The notes below the pieces were generated by a model. The model was not told where the DNA came from. It ran no database searches and saw only the letters and a program-made list of their open reading frames with translations. A stretch of 64,000 nt of DNA, taken from contig CM070873.1 in NCBI GenBank assembly GCA_036365515.1, positions 214,815,376-214,879,375 of the forward strand, given 5' to 3'. Below are positions 47,597 through 59,240 of the stretch, piece after piece. The position numbers and the translations under genes are program-made. The DNA comes from Torymus aiolomorphi (Eukaryota; Arthropoda; Insecta; Hymenoptera; Torymidae). Position 1 is the stretch's first letter. Every line of letters starts with the position of its first letter.

Positions 47597-49975
47597 AAAC
47601 AATATATTCATTTATCAATATATTGTAATATTTATTTATTGTAGTATATAGGTAGCGAAAGTAGTTCTGATTATAATATGAAAAGATTGTGTAGCAATGT
47701 AGAAAAGAGATTTTAAAGTTTGCATTGTAAGTTTTCTATCAGTTCAATCATGCATTCGTCGGGGCTTTGCAACACTAAAATTCCACGAGAAGCACGTCTG
47801 CGACAATCTCATCTGATGCAGATAGCGAGCGTAGTCCGTGAAGATTGAGGCTAGCAGACAGCGAGTGAGTGAGTGAGTGAGAGTGTGTGAGAGAGAGAGA
47901 GAGAGAGAGAGAAACCTGCATAGGACAAGGGCGCAGTGGGACCGATCCGCAAAGGGCTCTCGCGTGGAGGAAGCGCCACCGCGGAGGAAACCAGAGTGAC
48001 GTGCATATTTATAGGTGAGACTTAAGGCAAGGTGCGGAACCCCCGGCGTCCGGAGTCAACGGCCGGGAAAATGAGTGTCGTCTCTTCCGGAACACGCGTT
48101 TAAACATTTTCCCCGTTCCTCTTCTCTCTGTCTCTCTTTCTTTTGTGCACACGTTGACTCGAGATTCTGTGTAATGCGAGTAAAGAGGTAAAGAAAGGCT
48201 AGCTCGCTCCGGCGGACACTTGCTTATAGTTGCTCTGTTATTATTCTTCTCCCCTCCTTACGTTCGCATCTCGTTTATCCTCCTGCCTGCTCGAATTACC
48301 GATTATATTGATAAAAGTGCTTTTCCGAGATATGCGCTCGTACTTACAGTCCAACTTTATGTCTCCTGTCTTTCCTATAAATTACTGCGAGTTGACGGAA
48401 TTACTGCTGTCGCTGTGCTTTCATAGTCTTTTATGAGTGGTATTGTAGTTTTGCGACATTTTCTGTAAAAATTCCAGGTTACAATATGTTGGTCAGTAGT
48501 AGATAGCATTCTTCGTTATTCAACACTTTAAGATTCGAAACGCAACCAATTTTGTACAAAAAAATTTATTCAAAATTTATCAATTTTTTGCGAGCATCTT
48601 ATATGATCCTTTATTATTTTATTAGCTTTTTGAAATGGAATGGCATTTCTGAGTCACGTGGAATGTTGTAAGAGGCCTAATAAAATATATGGTTCACTTA
48701 ACTTCCGCCAGTTCTGCAAATCCGAAGATAAATATTGTAATGAAAATTATGCATTAATGAAAAAAGTTATTTTGTTAAACGAGCAAGGAGGGAGAAGTAA
48801 TATGAGGAAAAGTCGTAAGGTAGGTGTGAGCTCAAGCGCACGGCAGGTGTATTAATCTCGATCATTCTCTGCTCGATTGAGGCAGGCTGACACTGCTCTC
48901 GCATTTGCAAGACAAATCAGCGGGACGCGCGAGGGCGCAGATAATAATTCGGCGTCCGAGGGGTGGAAAGGAACGGGGGGTAGTGCGCGCCGGCAAGAAA
49001 GCTCCCGGCTGAGTTTTATTAAAAATCTGCCATCGGCCGGATGATGGATATCGTCGTGCGAACGTGAACACCAGTACGAGATCTGTCTTTCTTTCTCGCG
49101 CGGTTTTTACGAAAACCAACTCGGGGTCTCTCTGCATATCCCAGACAAAGGAAATTAATCTAAGACGAATATAATAAATTACTCAGTTAACTAATAAAAT
49201 TCAATTAATTGATAAACTCATAATGGTCTGAGAAACAGCAATCACCCGTAAAAGGTAATGTATTTGTCATAATTTTGTGTGTAAATCTCACAGAACATGC
49301 CAATGACTCATGTTGAAGACATCGCAGCGAAGTGCACTTTCATTACAGTTTCGTACACTGTAATTGAACGTTTATCAGACAGATAGAAAGTAAAGTAAAG
49401 AATGGGGTATTAAAAATGTTATAAATTATTTAGTAGATCTATGACTACATAGGATTTAAATAGATTTTTTTAATTTAAATGGATCATCCCAGTATTTCGA
49501 TACAGTGTTGCAATTTATTTAAAGCTTTTATCGTAAATCCATCAAATATTTTTAGTCAACGGACATTTTTTTTAATTTAAATCAGTTTTTTAACAATATT
49601 ATAGTACCTTCGCAATTTCGCATCTATCAAAATTTAATTTTTAAAAATGATTGATGACAGCTTTTTCCAAAAGTGCTCTTTTCAACTAAACGGATTAAAA
49701 GAACTTTAATTAAAAATTTCTTCAAATTAAAAAAAAAAATGTTATTTCATACAAAATTTTACTGGAACAAAAGGAAGAACATAATTCTGGACAATGTCGA
49801 TACATAAAGATACAAACTTTAAAGAAGTATTGAAAAGTATTTTATTTAAGTAAGATATTAAAATTTATTTAAATTCAATATTTTTATTTATTTCAATTGA
49901 GCGGATGAACTTCCGTTTATTAAGAGTGAAATTATATTTCCTAACATTGATTGACCAAAACTGTATGTACATAAA
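47593..49975. other. GC-rich island (47780-49140) with AT-rich flanks
   Basis: The island has a GAGTGAGTGAGTGAGTG run and (GA)n at 47865-47912, CpG-rich DNA around 47930-48080 and 48860-49100, and no transposon. Frames up to 91 codons lack motifs. 49140-49975 is AT-rich with no gene seen. Confidence 0.4.
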
Positions 49976-50172
49976 CACCCTGGTGGAAATCGATTCCATT
50001 ATTTACCTAATAAATAGCTGGTTTTCGCAATAATCGTCAAAAACTAGACACTTTTCTTGGCCATTTCTATCCATCGATGAAACGATTTTTCCGATCATAT
50101 TCGCCATTTTTTAATAGACAGAATAATAGAATAAGGTTTTTCACAAGTTTATATTAGCTTATTTATGAGTAT
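49976..50172 (+). mobile_element. Left part of CCCTGGTGGAAAT MITE, cut by a foldback
   Basis: CACCCTGGTGGAAATCGATTCC (49976-49997) is the exact complement of the right end at 4694-4716. The body (TGATGAAACGATTTTTCC, AGCTTATTTATGAGTA) follows the reverse complement of 4425-4500. It stops at 50172 where the TTAA foldback begins. Confidence 0.7.
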
Positions 50173-50700
50173 TTAAGGCAGTCTTACACCTAGTGGCTTC
50201 TGAGGCCAAAATCAGCTATAAAAAAGAGAAAAATGTTGTTTAAACAATATAAAGTATATATCCTATAAATATACTCTATTTCTGACAAAATGGCCCAAGA
50301 CTTAATCTGTAGACCAATTTTACTCAGAGATATAGCATTTTCAATTTTTTTCATTTGGCGTCATTTTTTAAAAAAAGCTAGTTCATGGATTTGCATGGGG
50401 GCCTGAATTACTTGAAATTTATCAAACTATAGCAAGAAGAGTTGGAAATATTGAAAACAAATTTTTCAATCATCTTAAAATGCTAAAAATCATAAAAAAT
50501 CACAAAAATTCTTAAAATTAAGTAATTAAAAGTGGTTTTTAACATTTTAAGATTATTTAAAAATTTTTTTTTTAATATTTCCAACTCTTCTTGCCATAGT
50601 TCAATGCATTTCAAGTAATTCAGGCCTTCTCCCATGCAAATCCATGAACTAGCTTTTTTAAAAAATAACGCCAAACTTTAGAAAATGACATTTTGAGAAA
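50173..50700. mobile_element. TTAA foldback, right end lost
   Basis: Starts TTAAGGCAGTCTTACACCTAGTGGCTTCTGAGGCCAAAAT, which is the same terminus as 31914 (written here in full only to show kinship: key words GTCTTA, ACCTA, TGAGGCCAAAAT). The central arms match: GCTAGTTCATGGATTTGCATG (50380-50400) with CATGCAAATCCATGAACTAGC (50632-50652), and GAAGAGTTGGAAATATT with AATATTTCCAACTCTTC. The right arm decays after about 50675 and no CCGCCTTAA end is found. Confidence 0.7.
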
Positions 50701-50795
50701 TAAGCCTGCAAAGAAAAATACGATGAAACTCCAAAAATAATCAGCCATTTGATCCCCATTCTTTTCCTTCTTGAAACTCACTTTCCTGTATATCT

Positions 50796-51015
50796 CTTTT
50801 TTCACACTCCGTGCGCAAAGCGTCCACTTTGCGCACGCTCGGCCAAAACCGTGCTCGCAAAATCGAGCTTTGCACACGTCGTATAAAAAAATAGTGTTCG
50901 ATACACGAGTGAGAAAGTGATTTTATCCTCGTGTGGCCTTTTCACCCTCGCTTCGCTCGGGCGCAAACGTCCACACGAGGATAAAATCACTTTTTCGCAC
51001 TTGTATCGAAAATAA
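50796..51015. mobile_element. Two hairpin units of the CTTCG-apex class
   Basis: The left hairpin (about 50796-50840) has TGCGCAAAGCG/CTTTGCGCA arms. The right hairpin (50888-51015) has arms CGATACACGAGTGAGAAAGTGATTTTATCC (split by eye) and their complement, with apex ACCCTCGCTTCGCTCGGGC. The ends AATAGTGTTCGATA and TATCGAAAATAACTAAT are a variant of the AATAGTATA/TATACTATT ends. Confidence 0.65.
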
Positions 51016-52208
51016 CTAATCTGTTCTCCCATATAAAATGGTTACAACAGAAGCTCTGGCATCTTGCATGGATACTGCTAAGTCAGCAGCATTCGTTCCA
51101 TTAAAAACTACTACTCAATCTGCCCTTCTTTTGTACTTTTGATTTATCCACTGTTGAATCACTTTTTAACACATTGTACTCTGAGTTAGATTATTATTTA
51201 TAATACTAAGATAACTGTAAAATATGCACCAGGTCTTATGAAATATGAAATCCTACTCATCTAACTCGAAACTTAAGAAGCCATCACTTTTATAGACATA
51301 AGTACAGTAGTACATAAAAGCCGTTAAGCCCATTTTTTAAATTTTCCCTTGATTACACATCTTGAACATAAAATATATCTTGAATTTAAGCCTGTATACT
51401 TGTGTGAGGGGGCTTTGTTGCTTTTAAGTATACCGATACATCTGGACACTTATTACAATTCACAAATCTTTTGAATTGAATTATAAATCCTATAGTGAGT
51501 TAGACTTAATTATCTCACTTTCATCTTTCTTAGAAAGAAGATGTATTTATTTTCATCCGCTGAAAATTTTTACTGCCTTTCCTTTAAAATACTTAATTAA
51601 ATCTTGCCAATGCACATGTTTTTCAGTATTAATTTACATACAGCATTGAACTGAAACTGTACGATGAAACTGAAACTGTCACTGTACGCTTGTATTATAA
51701 TTACACTTACAGTTTTCAGACAGATATCTTCACATACACAATACATTACATTTTTAGTCCTAAATTCACTTATGAATTCAAATAACCAAGCACTATGAAA
51801 AAAATCTTTCTTCATAAGAAAGCAAAAACTCTGCAAAACAAACTGTTGAAATCACATGGTCATGTATCTTGGCTTATTTGAGATTTTGAGTGGTCAGCTG
51901 TGCAACTCTGTTGACACTATGGTATTATAGTTTTATTCCATGGTATAGAAAAGTGAGTATTAATAATATAGTAACTTACTGTCAAATTTTGGTAACGGAA
52001 TGGTCACTTTACTAGAACAGAAGTGCAAAATTGTCACAACTCAAAAGACGATTCCACTGTATTTTAAATTCCAGAATATGATTGATATTATTTTTATAAT
52101 AAACCCTAGGTCTGTATGTAAATTTAATTATTCTTTTTACAATTCTTATACTAATAAGTCTTAAATAAAGTTTTTTAATATTTTAAAACACATACAAGTA
52201 AACGTGTT

Positions 52209-52210
<2 letters not shown>
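51016..52210. other. AT-rich spacer with hairpin-end remnants
   Basis: No gene. 51525-51545 (CATCTTTCTTAGAAAGAAGATG) and 51804-51826 (CTTTCTTCATAAGAAAGCAAAAA) are small hairpins. The second resembles the GAAAGCAAAAA end at 4270-4295, so a short decayed element may span 51525-51826. Confidence 0.35.

Positions 52211-52300
<90 letters not shown>
52211..52300. repeat. (AT)n microsatellite
   Basis: TA/AT repeats with a central TAATAT switch, directly left of the first inverted copy of the large palindrome. Confidence 0.9.
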
Positions 52301-52303
<3 letters not shown>

Positions 52304-52603
52304 TATTATGGCGAGGAGTGAGAGAGACAGAATCAAACGGAAAAATCATTGTTTTCGTTTGTATACCCTGAAAGAGTACTATAAACGAATTAAATACCAA
52401 CAATTTGTGTTTACGTTTTGGTTAGCTAACTTTTTTTAACATTTGGCTTTAAATACATGATCAGATTACAGAAAAAATTTGGTACCAACATTTTAAGGTT
52501 GTGTTATCTTCATTAAATAGAGAATATGACCGGAAAAATCGTTTCATCACTACCTAGAAATTAGCTATTTTTACTAGCTATTTATTATTTTCCTAGTCAT
52601 TTC

Positions 52604-52639
<36 letters not shown>

Positions 52640-53183
52640 GAAATGACTAGGAAAATAATAAATAGCTAGTAAAAATAGCTAATTTCTGGGTAGTGATGAA
52701 ACGATTTTTCCGGTCATATTCTCTATTTAATGAAGATAACACAACCTTAAAATGTTGGTACCAAATTTTTTCTGTAATCTGATCATGTATTTAAAGCCAA
52801 ATGTTAAAAAAAGTTAGCTAACAAAACGTAAACACAAATTGTTGGTATTTAATTCGTTTATAGTACTCTTTCAGGGTATACAAACGAAACAATGATTTTT
52901 CCGTTTGATTCTGTCTCTCACTCTCGCCATAATAACAAGCCTCTTATTAGCCATTTCCTACCTAAAAAAACTGGCCAACTTTTATATCTTTTAAGGCGGT
53001 CTTACACCTAAAAATTTTGAAAAAATCAATTTTTTTTTATTGAATTTTTTAATTATATATGTTATTCTAAATCTAAAAAATCTGGTTTGAATAAAAAATT
53101 TTAAAAATTCAAAATGATATCGTTAAAAGATCTTTAAAATAACGAAAACATTAATTTTCCTTTTTTTGACCTTATATATATAT

Positions 53184-53336
53184 AGGCATGGTGTGGTTTG
53201 TGCACATAAGAATTATGCACATATTTATTGTGCACACTTTAGCATTGGAGTATACACATAGATATAGATATACACCAATGCTAAAGTGTGCACAATAAAT
53301 ATGTGCATAATTCTTATGTGCACAAACCACACCATG

Positions 53337-53339
<3 letters not shown>
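53184..53339. repeat. Inner hairpin, left arm of the large palindrome
   Basis: AGGCATGGTGTGGTTTGTGCAC at the left is complemented by GTGCACAAACCACACCATGCCT at the right. The stem is about 70 bp and the tip includes ATACACATAGATATAGATATA. Its mirror copy is 53424-53579. Confidence 0.85.

Positions 53340-53423
<84 letters not shown>
53339..53423. repeat. (AT)n at the centre of the palindrome
   Basis: About 41 TA units form the spacer between the two mirror arms, a typical cruciform-prone centre. Confidence 0.9.
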
Positions 53424-53425
<2 letters not shown>

Positions 53426-53579
53426 GCATGGTGTGGTTTGTGCACATAAGAATTATGCACATATTTATTGTGCACACTTTAGCATTGGTGTATATCTATA
53501 TCTATGTGTATACTCCAATGCTAAAGTGTGCACAATAAATATGTGCATAATTCTTATGTGCACAAACCACACCATGCCT
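53424..53579. repeat. Inner hairpin, right arm of the large palindrome
   Basis: Exact-looking mirror of 53184-53339: the tip reads TATATCTATATCTATGTGTAT instead of its complement. Frames of Ile-Tyr and [12 protein letters not shown] type here are by-products. Confidence 0.85.
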
Positions 53580-54133
53580 ATATATATATAAGGTCAAAAA
53601 AAGGAAAATTAATGTTTTCGTTATTTTAAAGATCTTTTAACGATATCATTTTGAATTTTTAAAATTTTTTATTCAAACCAGATTTTTTAGATTTAGAATA
53701 ACATATATAATTAAAAAATTCAATAAAAAAAAATTGATTTTTTCAAAATTTTTAGGTGTAAGACCGCCTTAAAAGATATAAAAGTTGGCCAGTTTTTTTA
53801 GGTAGGAAATGGCTAATAAGAGGCTTGCTATTATGGCGAGGAGTGAGAGAGACAGAATCAAACGGAAAAATCATTGTTTTCGTTTGTATACCCTGAAAGA
53901 GTACTATAAACGAATTAAATACCAACAATTTGTGTTTACGTTTTGGTTAGCTAACTTTTTTTAACATTTGGCTTTAAATACATGATCAGATTACAGAAAA
54001 AATTTTGGTACCAACATTTTAAGGTTGTGTTATCTTCATTAAATAGAGAATATGACCGGAAAAATCGTTTCATCACTACCCAGAAATTAGCTATTTTTAC
54101 TAGCTATTTATTATTTTCCTAGTCATTTCCGAT

Positions 54134-55080
54134 AAACAATTTCTAAGAGGGAAAAGTCAATGAAATATTTGTCAATATTAATTGCTTTCAACTTGAATGT
54201 CAATATCATTAATTATAGAAAAATTAACGTGATATACTTGAATTTGAAAACTAAAAGTAGTGGAAAAGAGTAAAATTTGAAGTTCATCGTTTTCAAGACA
54301 GTGGCAAAGTTTTCGCGCTTTCACGAGGGAAACTCCCACTGTAGTTATATAATACACGTATATAACTCCGCAATCGAATCGGGCGAACTCTGGCGAAAGC
54401 ACCGCAATTCAATCTGTCGCTTTTTGCCGCCGCGAACCATGGATGTAAACATGGAAAAAAACTCGAGCTGCGATTCTTATTCCCTTTTTTCGTTCTTCGC
54501 CGTGCTTTTGCAAGAGAAACAGGGACGGACAGAGAGAAAGGAACGGAGGAATAGTCGTAAGCTGCGGAGTCGTCGAAAAATAACTTATCTTGCCATTAGC
54601 AAACAGGAAGTCGGAACTTCTATCGAGAAGTGGCTGAAGCGCTGTAGCAAAGACTTGCGGAGGTGTGGGGTAGCGAGCGAGTAAAAAGGTGGGGTCGGTA
54701 GGAAAGGGAGAAAGAGAGAAAAACGAGCAAACGAGAGGCATGAAAATCGGATAGAAGATAGATCGGGTAAAGGGCGACTGGGGACGCGAGAAAATTCGAG
54801 CCGGTGAATTAAAGCGGTTGGCTGCCGCAGCCTTAACGAAGTCAAGGCGCTACCGAAGAAGAAGCACCCGACGGAGAAGGGAAGACGAAGGCGAAGAATG
54901 GATAAGAACGCCTCCGTCATCAGGCGGAAACTGTCATAACAAGCGTAATCTCATATACAAGGAGCTGCCGCTACGAGAAATGCGCCGGAGGGTCACCGTG
55001 GCAAACGCCCCCTCCATCCTGCGGCTTTATTCAAAGTCCTTTCTGGATTCGCGTAGAAAGTTTTTTAGTGAAAAAATTTA
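54134..55080. other. GC-rich island (54260-55080)
   Basis: CpG-rich and transposon-free, purine-biased on the plus strand from 54520 to 54930. Frames of 87-135 codons on both strands overlap and are Arg/Lys- or Pro/Ser-rich without domains, so none is called. Confidence 0.4.
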
Positions 55081-56499
55081 AACATCGTCTGTATTTCAAT
55101 GAAAATGCTGCTCATGGTTCCCCAGATTTGTTAAGTGTATTTAAACATACCAAATTAATCTTGTCGAATATCTAAATTAATTACAGAGGCCCATTTTTCA
55201 ACAATTTTTTTCTCCGCGGTATAAATGTTCGGAATTTTGAAACTTATGTAGTTCTTGATTCATCAAAATTTATTAATTATGTTTCCCAATTGACATTGAT
55301 TTGCATGTCGCAGGAAAAAAAATCATACAAAGATTATCTGAAATGGGGTTTAAAGGGGCAGGTAGTCTACGTTATTTTCCTATCGTAAAAAATGAGCCTA
55401 TTTGTTATGATATCAATTTATTCGTGATTTGGTTAGTGGGAGTAATGGATTGCTAGGTTATAAAAACAAAAGTGGCGCGAAGTTTTGCTAATATTACGGC
55501 GTGCGAAGTGTGCTTAGAGATGACTACTGTTCTTAAAATTGATAAAAAAGATTCTTAAACTTTTAATACTCAAAAATTCTATACGTCAGATATCTAAAAA
55601 TATTAAAGGAGATAGGCGAAACTGCTGATGAGCTAGGGGTGGTCAAAATGAGAACTTTTGTGAGGCAGTCATGTACACCTATATAGGTAGAGTATCTAGT
55701 ACTAGGACAGTTTTGACCATACTTTTTTTATAATATTTTCTATTACCAAAACTAAGCATAATATATAAGAACTAAATACTTTAGCAGGTAGCTCGCGTCT
55801 CAATGTTTATTTTAAGAAAAAATATCTTCTTTCGTTCCTGATATATTAAAATAATCGCATTAAAAGAAAATAACTATCGACTGGTGTAGTGGGACACAGT
55901 AACTTCTTTGGAACCAGTAGTGGGATGCCCGTTCGAACCCAATAGTGGGACTATACTTTTAAATGTGTCACATTTCTGTGATATGGGAATTAAGAGGCAG
56001 CTAAAGTGGGACAAAGTTTTCGCTATGGGCACTTCTGAAACATAACTTCGAAAAATGTGTATCTTGTTATACAGTAATTTAAGAAGTAAATCCACACAAT
56101 AACGAAGTGACTACATAGTTAACATCATAAAGAATGCTATGGGCAAATTATAGTACTTTTAAATATTGTGAAATATTTCTCTTTTTAAAAAATGATGGCC
56201 GGAAGTAGTGGTTCATTTAAATACTCGACCTAATTAGTTATTTGAAAAAAGCTCAAATATTTGAATTTTTTAGATTGAAAATATGCTAGATTTGAATTTT
56301 GAAACTCACGTATTTATAGAACTACTAAATAATTAAAATAGAATAAAAACATTTGATTTTTTGCTTAAGAAAACTATTTAATTATTTTATCATTTAAACT
56401 AATTAAAACTAAATTAGAGTGAAAAATAGTGTGCAGAATCTGAAAATAAAATAGTTCGCGAGTTTGAATTTTGCTAGTTTTTTCAAATTATTTTCTCAA
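55081..56499. other. AT-rich spacer with a dispersed repeat
   Basis: 55375-55500 is the reverse complement of 10230-10375 (see there). Near 55880-55950 the phrases GTAGTGGGAC and ATAGTGGGAC repeat (three times, about 30-35 bp apart). No gene seen. Confidence 0.45.
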
Positions 56500-56720
56500 C
56501 TCAGGCATGAAATAAGGCCGTTTTCACGTGTGAAAATAGGAGAGAAAATTTTGCATTTCGAGCGTATTTTGTGAAAGTGGTAAGACATATCCATTTCTAC
56601 CCAAAAATAGGTGAGAAGTGAAAAACTGGTGAGAAATATTCATTTCTACCCTAAAATAGGTGAGAAATGAATATTTCTACCTCCCTTTAGGGTGGTATAG
56701 TTAATTGTGTATACATTTCA
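56500..56720. repeat. GTGAGAAATGAATATTTCTACC nested hairpin block
   Basis: Several alternating copies of GGTGAGAA(A/G)TG and CATTTCTACCC(TA)AAAATAGG let the region fold in more than one register (for example AGAAATATTCATTTCTACC with AGGTGAGAAATGAATATTTCT). Unknown family; probably a short foldback repeat. Confidence 0.5.
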
Positions 56721-56819
56721 AATTATTTTGATTTCCAAATGCGTTGTGTACAACTCGAAATGCTCGATCCTCTCTCCGTCTCACACACGTAAAAAAGACC
56801 CTATCATGCCTTCGTTAAA

Positions 56820-57000
56820 AAAAATACGGTGTGTAACACGGGAAGAAAAGCTATTTCAGACTCGGGTGAGGTGTTTTCAGCACTCGTCTCTGTTCGGGCG
56901 CCTTCGACGCCTTCGATTCCGACTTGTGTAGAACCCCTCACCCTCGCTAGAAATATCTTATTTTCTCCCCTTGTTGCACAATGTACTATTATTACTGCTA
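56820..57000. mobile_element. Degenerate AATAGTATA-class hairpin unit
   Basis: AAATACGGTGTGTAACACGGG on the left and TTGTTGCACAATGTACTATTAT on the right resemble the ends at 19441-19608. Arms GGGTGAGG/CCTCACCC surround an apex with ACTCGTCTCTG, TTCGGGCGCCTTCGACGCCTTCG. Confidence 0.55.
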
Positions 57001-57019
57001 TTAGTATACAAGAATTAGA

Positions 57020-57165
57020 ACTGCGAAGCACATAAGGTACATTGAAGATTTTACACCCGCAGTTTCGTTTATGTGCTTCGCAGGCCATGCTAATAGCAGG
57101 AATAAATAGTTTCAAAAAAAAATTTTTCACAATAGTTAAAAGTATTATGGATTTGCCCATATGAA
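57020..57165. mobile_element. Solo terminus of the 32911-33976 TIR family
   Basis: TTTATGTGCTTCGCAGGCCATGCTAATAGCAGG and TTAAAAGTATTATGGATTTG match the right arm at 33890-33976. A TGCGAAGCACATAAG copy just left (57024) makes a short inverted pair. No second full arm was found. Confidence 0.6.
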
Positions 57166-57420
57166 TGCATGTCTGCAGCGTAACCTCATAATAAATACGA
57201 AAGAAGACTTTATTTTAATGTAAAACAATATAACACTGTCTATTTTTAATCAAAAACATTATTTACTTGTTTATCTTTATACTGACAAAAAGGATGCAAG
57301 AAAACATAGTTATTTTAGTATTTATTTTATATTTTTATGAATTCCCCATAAGCTGCTGTGTTAAAATACCGCACAAAATGTACTTCGTCAGATGGCGAGA
57401 TTACCGTACTCAGGGCGAAT

Positions 57421-57573
57421 ACAGTATATCGAGTAAAAAAAAAATTGTTGACGAAAATATTAATCTATGTAACCACAGATGGTGAATCCACCAACAGAAT
57501 ACGGTTCTGTTTAATCTGTGATTACATAGATTAATTAATGTTCGACAACATTTTTTTCTCGATACACTGTATA
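57421..57573. mobile_element. Foldback element, 150 bp
   Basis: Arms ACAGTATATCGAG..TTGTTGACGAAAATATTAATCTATGTAA..CAGAT and the complement (ATCTG..TTACATAGATTAATTAATGTTCGACAA..CTCGATACACTGT) enclose a short tip (57485-57515). Confidence 0.7.
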
Positions 57574-57596
57574 CGACGCACGCCACCTAATATACT

Positions 57597-57916
57597 CGGA
57601 AAAAAAATTTGAGCTGCAGGGACAGATAACTAAACGTGTTCACGCAGCACAGCTACTGGTGCTGTTTCGGCACCAACCTTGTGCCGCGTCAGGCTGCGAT
57701 TCAGTGAACTGCGGCATTTGTTATTGCCTTTCGAGCACGCTCGAAGGTCGTGTGTGTGTATATATATTCGAGCGTACTCGAAAGGCAATAACAAATGCCG
57801 CGATTCACTGAATCGCAGCCTGACGCGGCACAAGGTTGGTGCCGAAACAGCACCAGTAGCTGTGCTGCGTGAACACATATAGTTTTCTGTCCCTGTAGCT
57901 TAAATTTTTTTTCCGT
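57597..57916. mobile_element. Near-perfect foldback element, 320 bp
   Basis: Left arm 57597-57750 and right arm 57765-57916 are almost perfect complements, including TGTGCCGCGTCAGGCTGCGATTCA (split here by eye), TGTTTCGGCACCAACC and GGCAATAACAAATGCCGC. The spacer is a short (GT)n/(TA)n. The ends are CGGAAAAAAAATTTGAGCTGCAGGG and its complement. As a result a plus frame (57679-57882) and a minus frame (57878-57630) give nearly the same peptide (CRVRLRFSE...); this is a symmetry artefact. Unlike its AT-rich neighbours, the stem is about half GC. Confidence 0.85.
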
Positions 57917-58079
57917 GTAAACACTCCTTTACGGGGTGAAACAATGCTAAAGGAGAGCACAATACATGAAATATAGTCATCCAGTCTGTAACACATATCA
58001 TCCATATATTCACCCATGTAAGGCCCATGTTTAAACAATGCCTCTCTTATTGCAGATACTCCTTTCGGGTACTTTAATT

Positions 58080-59240
58080 GCTTCCTCCTAGAGGAAGCTT
58101 TGTGATAGTAAAGAAAAACTACTGCCAATTTATTGGCACGTATTAATTGGCCTCCATATTAATTTATCGCTCCTATATGTATAGTATATATTTAAAATAT
58201 AAAATAGGTTTATTCATTCTACATCTTTTTTCAAAGACTTACAACTTTATTAATATTTACAAAAATTACACATTTTTTCTTATTTTTGAAATTCTTTATT
58301 AGCTGCCACTGACATTATACCAACACATAATTACTATGTTAAGATATTAATAATAAAAAAAAACCTACCTACCCGAAGCGCAACTAACACACATGCACTA
58401 TACCATCTATATAAGAACCCCTTTTCTACATTCCTATTGCCTCACAATCATTATGGTACAATATTCTGTATAATAAATGATGATTCTTGATGAAATTTCA
58501 CACATATACCACACACAAAATTGTTTATAAATTTCGTGTTTCCATTTATAAAAAAGAAAACGTGATTAATATCGAAGTACAGCCAATAAGGAATGGTTCG
58601 TTAAGGATTAATAAATATTACTTAAAAGCTGTATCCTTTATATAAAAATCCTATTCGAGAACTATCTCGAGAACTATCGTTTTATCGATCATGTAAGCAA
58701 TCGAATATCGAATTTTTGATAAAAAGACGAACATAGCGAACAACGCTACGCGCGCCAATTAACGCTAGTTTGACTTTTATTAATACATAGGTACTTATGT
58801 GAGAGAGCACTCATACCTATAGGATTAACGTATACTTTAATCCAACGGAAAGCGACGAAAATGTCCAGTAAAGCTGTAAAAGGGTTAGACGCACGCAGCA
58901 GAGACACGAAGACTCACAGGTCATGGAACAACGCGCTTGCTTGTTTTGTCGGTATACAACAAGCGAGTTTCGAGCGCGTTTCGTGCACTCTCCTGACGTT
59001 GTTGGTTTTAAAAGTATATCAGCGATTCATTAACTTTTATAGCACTGGGTGACATAAATCCGCAGTTATGCCACGGATAGGCGTGACTATTTTATACATA
59101 TATTTTAAAAACCAATACTTTTTAATCTTAATTAAATGAATGTAATTAGAATTGTGTAATAAATTGATGTAATCATTTTAAATTTTAGCATTAAAAATTA
59201 ATTAAAGAATGCCAATGAATTGGCAGCGATTTTTTCTTTT
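58080..59240. mobile_element. Hairpin-ended family, copy 3 (no CA tract)
   Basis: The hairpin GCTTCCTCCTAGAGGAAGC (58080-58098) and TTTGTGATAGTAAAG are followed at once by ACTGCCAATTTATTGGCACGT (58115-58136), a copy of the other terminus. The body (58300-58560) matches 37780-38010, and the far end AATGCCAATGAATTGGCAGCG is at 59207-59228. The two GCCAAT termini face each other, so this may be an internal-deletion derivative or one element inserted beside a solo hairpin end. The region around 58780-59050 has no domain-bearing ORF. Confidence 0.6.

Larger units (their letters stand above)
52301..54133. mobile_element. Hierarchical palindromic element, 1.8 kb
   Basis: Module M (about 305 bp, GGCGAGGAGTGAGAGAGACAG to GTCATTTCCGAT) appears at 52301-52606 (+), 52637-52945 (inverted) and 53830-54133 (+). 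The DNA from 52637 to 54133 is one long palindrome centred near 53384 in an (AT)n spacer. Its arms run M, GGCCAACTTTTATATCT, then TTTTAAGGCGGTCTTACACC (52990; complement at 53745-53775), then an AT-rich block, then a hairpin. Each arm thus contains its own hairpin (53184-53339, 53424-53579). The outer module and the left arm form another hairpin centred at about 52620. The arms look almost identical, implying recent origin or gene conversion. No coding capacity. Confidence 0.85.

Noticed and set aside
47210..47651. Cys-Val and His-Thr rich frames resembling cysteine-rich proteins
   Set aside because: They are translations of (TG)n/(CA)n; cysteine content comes from TGTGTG only.
57630..57882. 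Apparently conserved peptide on both strands (CRVRLRFSE)
   Set aside because: The similarity is produced by the palindrome itself, not by protein conservation.
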